Source: Siphonodentalium dalli | Taxonomy: Eukaryota > Mollusca > Scaphopoda > Gadilida > Siphonodentaliidae | Reading direction: 5' to 3' | Length of the DNA: 64,000 nt | Assembly: GCA_032622095.1 (NCBI GenBank) | Contig: CP136065.1 | Span: 247,379,474 to 247,443,473, forward strand | Notes under the pieces: model-generated | What the model was told of the DNA's origin: nothing | The model's input: only the letters and a program-made list of their open reading frames with translations | The model's database searches: none | In this document: positions 59,505 to 64,000 of the stretch, piece after piece | How positions within the stretch are numbered: the stretch's first letter is position 1 | Layout of the letters: each line of letters starts with the position of its first letter | Made by a program: the position numbers and the translations under genes

Positions 59505-59658
59505 TGTTAATACATCAGATCATCACCGACAGCTGGACCTGGATTATGATCATCCTTTGTGAAATTCTTTAATGAAAATGGAGAAGGCATAACTAAGGTG
59601 CTGGTGTATCAATGGTTGGAGCAGGTCATGATAATTCTTTGTGAAATATCATGATGAA

Positions 59659-60034
59659 AAAGCCTGAGTTTAGTGTGCTGTCATTTGCAGAATGAGGTCC
59701 CCAGAGGGTGAATTTAGTGATGCTATCCCGCATAGTGGGCTAGCATCACTAAATTCACCCTCTGGAGACCTCATTCTGCTTAGGCCTCATCTGCTATGCG
59801 AGACATAGTCTCAGATTGAAGGTCCCAAATGGTGAATATTGTGATGTACAGCCATTGGGAAGTTTCTATAGAAATTTTATAATAAAGAAACTTTCCAGAG
59901 AAGATGAGGCCTAAGCAGAATTAGGTCACCAGAGGGTGAATTTAGTGATGCTAGCCTGCTATGCGGGATAACGTCACTAAACTCACTCTCTGGGGACCTC
60001 ATTCTGCAAATGACAAACTCTAAACTCAGACTTG
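59659..60034. mobile_element. hAT-like MITE family H
   Basis: Ends AAGCCTGAGTTTAGTGTG and CTAAACTCAGACTTG with near-matching flanks (CATGATGA, CATGTTGA). The linker TTTATAATAAAGAAACTTTC supplies an AATAAA at about 59,878 that could serve as poly(A) signal for the gene; this is only a possibility. Confidence 0.7.
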
Positions 60035-60069
60035 CATGTTGATGAAAACAGAGTAATGAACTCATGCTA

Positions 60070-60670
60070 CAGTATGCCCTAAGTAATCGACTCCTTAACC
60101 CTTTACCCAACAGAAGGGCCCTGTGCCAATTCATTCTCTTATATATGCGAGTCGACCATAGGTCGCCTCGCATATATAAGAGAATGCGTTGGCTTAACAC
60201 ATTAAAAATTATAAAATTGTTAAAGAATGTAAGAAAAAATGGTAAAAAGTGTTAAAAAAAGATTTTGTTTAGGCCAATGCATTCTCTTATATATGCGAGG
60301 CGACCTATGGTCGACTCGCATATATAAGAGAATGCATTGGCACAGGGCATAACTATAACCATCACAATGTGGTCAATGAGCCGGTTCCAATGATATCCAT
60401 ATTTGTATGGTTTTATTGAGACAGACCCAAGATATTTTAGGCTGTTGAAGCTTTATTTGGCCGGTTTGTTGGGTAAAGGGTTAACCACAGAAGAATTTTT
60501 ATGGGTAACTTTTCAGGATTTAGTCGGAAATATGGCTTGTTGCCATTCATCGGAAAGCTCTCACTTAGAGCTTTCCAATGAATGGCAACAAGCCATATTT
60601 CCGACTAAACCCTGAAAAGTTACCCATAATTCTGCTGTGGTTAAGGAGTCGATTACTTAGGGCATTACTG
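60070..60670. mobile_element. Mariner-like foldback MITE, copy 2
   Basis: TA at 60,068-60,069 and 60,671-60,672. Ends CAGTATGCCCTAAGTAATCG and complement. Same family as 36,409-36,574. It is split by the T1 MITE at 60,099-60,480; without the insert it is a nearly perfect foldback through AGCTTTCCRATGAATGGCAA. Confidence 0.8.
60099..60480. mobile_element. TTAA MITE family T1, nested
   Basis: TTAA at 60,095-60,098 and 60,481-60,484. The host MITE reads CTCCTTAACCACAG in its other arm and in copy 1, so one TTAA was duplicated on insertion. This is direct evidence for a TTAA target duplication. Hairpins 60,126-60,192 and 60,274-60,340. Confidence 0.9.
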
Positions 60671-60708
60671 TATTTCATGTGCTTCTTCAAACCTGTTTTG
60701 AAAAACAG

Positions 60709-60826
60709 GATAGGCTGGATGTGCCAACTTGGCATTGCACTTATTATTCTTGTAGTTGCTCTGGTCCTAGGAAGACAATTTTTGGAAGACTCCTCTCTGG
60801 CTGGTAAATGGAGAGACGTTTGATGA
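60709..60826 (+). CDS. Possible terminal exon with membrane helix
   Basis: After CTGTTTTGAAAAACAG the sequence reads about 38 codons, IGWMCQLGIALIILVVALVL, GRQFLEDSSLAGKWRDV, then TGA. A hydrophobic stretch of about 18 residues followed by a short polar tail looks like a tail-anchored C-terminus. It could be an exon of another + strand gene, an alternative last exon, or chance. The required upstream exon is not visible. Confidence 0.3.
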
Positions 60827-60954
60827 AGAAAAGAGATTATTTCTCACAAACTCAGGCCTTATGTTATTGCAAACATTTGTAACAACGTTTAACTAAATGC
60901 TGATTGTGAAAAGCTGAATTATATTATCATATCATTGGGATCTTAGATTTGTAG

Positions 60955-61195
60955 AAAACCTTGTTTTATAGTCATGTTATTTCATATTCTGTACTAACCC
61001 ACGTTCCATGACAGACCTTGTTCTACAGTCATGTTATTTCATATTCTGTACTAGCCCATGTTCCATGACAGACCTTGTGCTATAGTCATGTTATTTCATA
61101 TTCTAATTATACTAATTATAACTCATGTTCCATGACAGACCTTGTGCTATAGTCATTAATTCATATTCTGTTTTAACCTGTGTTATATGACAGAG
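60955..61195 (+). repeat. 60-bp tandem repeat
   Basis: Four copies of GACCTTGTkCTAyAGTCATG, TTATTTCATATTCTGTACTA, CATGTTCCATGACA. Confidence 0.85.
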
Positions 61196-61408
61196 ATTTG
61201 GCTGTTGAAGTAAATGTCTTTCAGTGTTTACGATATTGTTGTAGGATTATTTTCAGTTATATCTTGTCATACATGTGCATTGGTAAAATGTGTATGCTTG
61301 ATACGCTCGTGAAACTGTTCTTGTAGCCTTTAATTTCTTTTGAAATTTCGATCATGAGGTAATTGTAATTGAGTGAAGAAGTTATTGCTGAGTGGTTTTA
61401 TATAATAC

Positions 61409-62030
61409 TAGCTGGTGGACCCGACTTCGTCCGGGCTGTTTCCCCTCTGCTTTTCGGCGAATTGCGCGATTTGACCTTGAATTGACGATTTTGAAGGTCA
61501 AGGTCAGTTCGGGGTAACAATTTGACCCCATCCAAAACACTCCCCGGACAAAAGTACCCGACAAAAGTACCCATCGAAATCTGTCCGGTTTTACCATATT
61601 TGACCTTGAATTGACCATTTTGAAGGTCAAGGTCAGGTCGGGGTTACGATTCGACTCGTCCAAAACACTCCTCGGACAAAATTAACCCTAGGTATCAAAT
61701 TTCGTCGAAATCCCGTCAAAATTCGGGATTTGACCTTGAATTGACAGTTTTGAAGGTCAAGGTCAGGTCAGGGTAACGATTTGACCCGTCCAAAACACTT
61801 CCCGGACAAAAGTACCCCTAGGTATCAAATTTCATCGAAATCCGTCCGTTTTATCCGATTTGACCTTGAATTGACCTTTTTGAAGGTCAAGGTCACGATT
61901 TGACCAATCCAAAACACTCCCCAGACAAAATTTCGTCAAAATCCGTCTGGCAGTTTTCCCGGCCATAGCTAACACACAGACAAACATACAGACAAAAGTC
62001 CCAAAATATATATTAGAATTATAGATATAC
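61409..62030 (+). mobile_element. RTE-tail-like element with 122-bp repeats
   Basis: Starts AGCTGGTGGACCCGACTTCG, TCCGGGCTG; contains four units of TTTGACCTTGAATTGAC, TTTTGAAGGTCAAGGTCAGG, GTCCAAAACACTcCCCGGAC; ends GGCCATAGCTAACACACAGA, CAAAAGTCCCAAAATATATA. No enzyme ORF. Confidence 0.65.
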
Positions 62031-62157
62031 ATTAGCATAAAATGTCAATCTTTGTCACTTTCATACAACTATTCTTCTTGCCCATAATTTCAGTGTCCTT
62101 CATTAATTCAGGTCATCTTAAATTATTCTCTAACAATTAATTTCAATTTGTAGTTGA

Positions 62158-62410
62158 CCCTTCCATGACTGGAGCTTCCTGAAATTTTATGAACCCCTGT
62201 GCCAATGCATTCTCTTATATATGTGAGTCTCCCATAGGGAGCCTTGCATATATAAGAGAATACATTGGCCTAACAATATTTACCATGACCTTGTAAGCCA
62301 GTGCATTCTCTTATATAAGAGAGGCTCCGTATGGAATACTCACATATATAATAGAATGCACTGGCACTGGATATGTAATGCTGCACCAGAGCAGCTCCTG
62401 TCATGAAAGA
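62158..62410. mobile_element. TTAA-type MITE family T2
   Basis: Left GTTGA-CCCTTCCATGACTGGAGCT (TTAA mutated), right CTCCTGTCATGAAAGATTAA. Hairpin 62,202-62,268 with the second tip type (CTCCC-ATA-GGGAG) and a degenerate hairpin at about 62,299-62,364. Confidence 0.7.
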
Positions 62411-62439
62411 TTAATGAAAACATTTTTAATAATGTTTAA

Positions 62440-62681
62440 CCCTTTGAGTGCCAGGGGCCGATATTATCGGCCCTAAACCTACACAATAAGTCTGTTAAAG
62501 AATATAACAAAATATATTAAAATTGTAAAAAATTGTAAAAAAAAAAATTAAAACAAAATTGTTAAGCCAATGCATTCTCTTATATATGCGAGGCGACCTA
62601 TGGTCGACTCGCATATATAAGAGAATGCATTGGCACAGGGTATATGGGTTAATACAAAAATCGGACCTGGCACTCAAAGGG
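62440..62681. mobile_element. TTAA MITE family T4, copy 2
   Basis: TTAA at 62,436-62,439 and 62,682-62,685. Ends CCCTTTGAGTGCCAGGGGCC and GACCTGGCACTCAAAGGG. Hairpin 62,567-62,633. Opposite orientation to 8,571-9,004. Confidence 0.85.
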
Positions 62682-62685
62682 TTAA

Positions 62686-63275
62686 ATCTATTATTAGTGG
62701 TTGTATTGTATTACTATTTTGTTCAGGTCATAGATTCGTAGGAAACATTTCGCTAGAAACTAGAGTTAATTCATGTTCCGTCTTTTATTAGTGTTAAAAC
62801 TTAATGATGGTGTTATTGTTTAAGAGTTATATTGTATTGTTATACATATCTTATAAATGTTAAAACATAGTGATGGCCTTACTGTTTTTGGAGGTTGTTA
62901 TTCATATCTTTTTATATAATATGAATGACTGCTCGCTGTTAGATATTTGCTCATGAGAAAATTCTCAAGCAGTGTTCTGAGAGGCATCTGATACTTGACT
63001 ACATTTTACTATTAATACATGTGTGATGCACTATATCACCAAACATGAGCCTTTTCATTTAGTTCTTCCTTTCATGTCCTTTTTTGGACATCGTTGACCG
63101 AGGACAATTAAGGATAGTGTATCTCTTCTGGGCCACAATATTTCTGTGATTATTATGTATATGGCTTTAATTCTGTGATTATTATGGATATGGCTTTAAT
63201 TCAGCCCCCTTTGCTTATGCCAAATCCACTTATTCCGACAATTTCTAACAAATAGTTGTTAACTATTCTGTATGT
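62686..63275. other. 3' flank, nothing recognised
   Basis: AT-rich; a 29-bp unit (CTGTGATTATTATGkATATG then GCTTTAATT) is duplicated at about 63,146-63,201. Confidence 0.45.
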
Positions 63276-64000
63276 CTATTCAATGTGATCCTACATGAAA
63301 AGCTAGCAATGAATGTGATCCAACATGAAAAGCTAGCAATGAATGTGATCCAACATGAAAAGCTAGCAATGAATGTGATCCAACATGAAAAGCTAGCAAT
63401 GAATGTGATCCAACATGAAAAGCTAGCAATGAATGTGATCCAACATGAAAAGCTAGCAATGAATGTGATCCTACGTGAAAAGCTAACAATGAATGTGATC
63501 CAACATGAAAAGCTAGCAATGAATGTGATCCTACGTGAAAAGCTAACAATGAATGTGATCCAACATGAAAAGCTAGCAATGAATGTGATCCTACGTGAAA
63601 AGCTAGCAATGAATGTGATCCAACATGAAAAGCTAGCAATGAATGTGATCCAACATGAAAAGCTAGCAATGAATGTGATCCAACATGAAAAGCTAGCAAT
63701 GAATGTGATCCAACATGAAAAGCTAGCAATGAATGTGATCCAACATGAAAAGCTAGCAATGAATGTGATCCAACATGAAAAGCTAGCAATGAATGTGATC
63801 CAACATGAAAAGCTAACAATGAATGTGATCCAACATGAAAAGCTAGCAATGAATGTGATCCAACATGAAAAGCTAACAATGAATGTGATCCAACATGAAA
63901 AGCTTGCAATGAATGTGATCCAACATGAAAAGCTAGCAATGAATGTGATCCAACATGAAAAGCTAGCAATGAATGTGATCCAACATGAAAAGCTAGCAAT
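63276..64000. repeat. 30-bp satellite reaching window edge
   Basis: At least 24 copies of GAATGTGATCCAACATGAAA, AGCTAGCAAT with few changes (CTACGTG, CTAACAAT). The unit is ten codons and has no stop on the minus strand, so a 239-codon frame of LAFHVGSHSL repeats results. No start, splice or promoter context is seen; treated as satellite. Confidence 0.95.

Noticed and set aside
63280-63999. 239-codon minus-strand protein of decapeptide repeats
   Set aside because: Entirely satellite; no start context, no unique sequence, and the frame exists only because the unit is 30 bp.

Overview
The window is AT-rich, intron-rich animal DNA. The dispersed repeats (elements opening with GTATACCCC followed by runs of GTCCGTCCG, DIRS-like retroelements, many MITEs, long intronic minisatellites) look like a lophotrochozoan and most likely a bivalve mollusc; that assignment is an inference from repeat style, not from a marker gene.

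One protein-coding gene dominates, on the + strand from about 9,109 to 59,504. I reconstruct 18 coding exons with GT..AG boundaries. All 17 junctions agree in codon phase, giving 3,582 nt and a predicted protein of 1,193 residues. The N-terminus is acidic and serine-rich with a basic patch (exon 1), the middle contains TPR-like helical repeats (exons 3-6), a lysine-rich helical segment follows (exon 12), and the C-terminal third reads like beta-propeller-type strands (exons 13-18). I do not recognise the family, so no symbol is given. A first non-coding exon and the promoter are probably upstream or outside the window.

Layout: 1-9,000 is intergenic or 5' flank made of a LINE fragment, several MITEs (one a palindrome array, one Harbinger-like with TTA duplications) and a nest of dispersed repeats. 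9.1-59.5 kb is the gene, whose introns hold two 5 kb DIRS-like elements (18,908-23,815 and 30,847-35,985), about a dozen TTAA-flanked MITEs of four families, hAT-like MITEs, mariner-like MITEs, tRNA-derived SINEs, a LINE 3' end and large minisatellites. 59.5-64 kb is 3' flank with more MITEs, a possible transmembrane exon, and a 30-bp satellite running off the edge.

Three patterns stand out. First, at least nine introns carry duplications or arrays whose unit is the adjacent exon-intron boundary itself (exon end plus 5' splice site, or 3' splice site plus exon start), from two copies to several dozen. Second, a 67-bp hairpin module occurs about 24 times inside four otherwise different TTAA-MITE families and shows compensatory change in its tip. 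Third, the two DIRS-like elements have inverted terminal repeats and an internal complementary region that joins both ends, yet at least one has no room for the enzyme genes.
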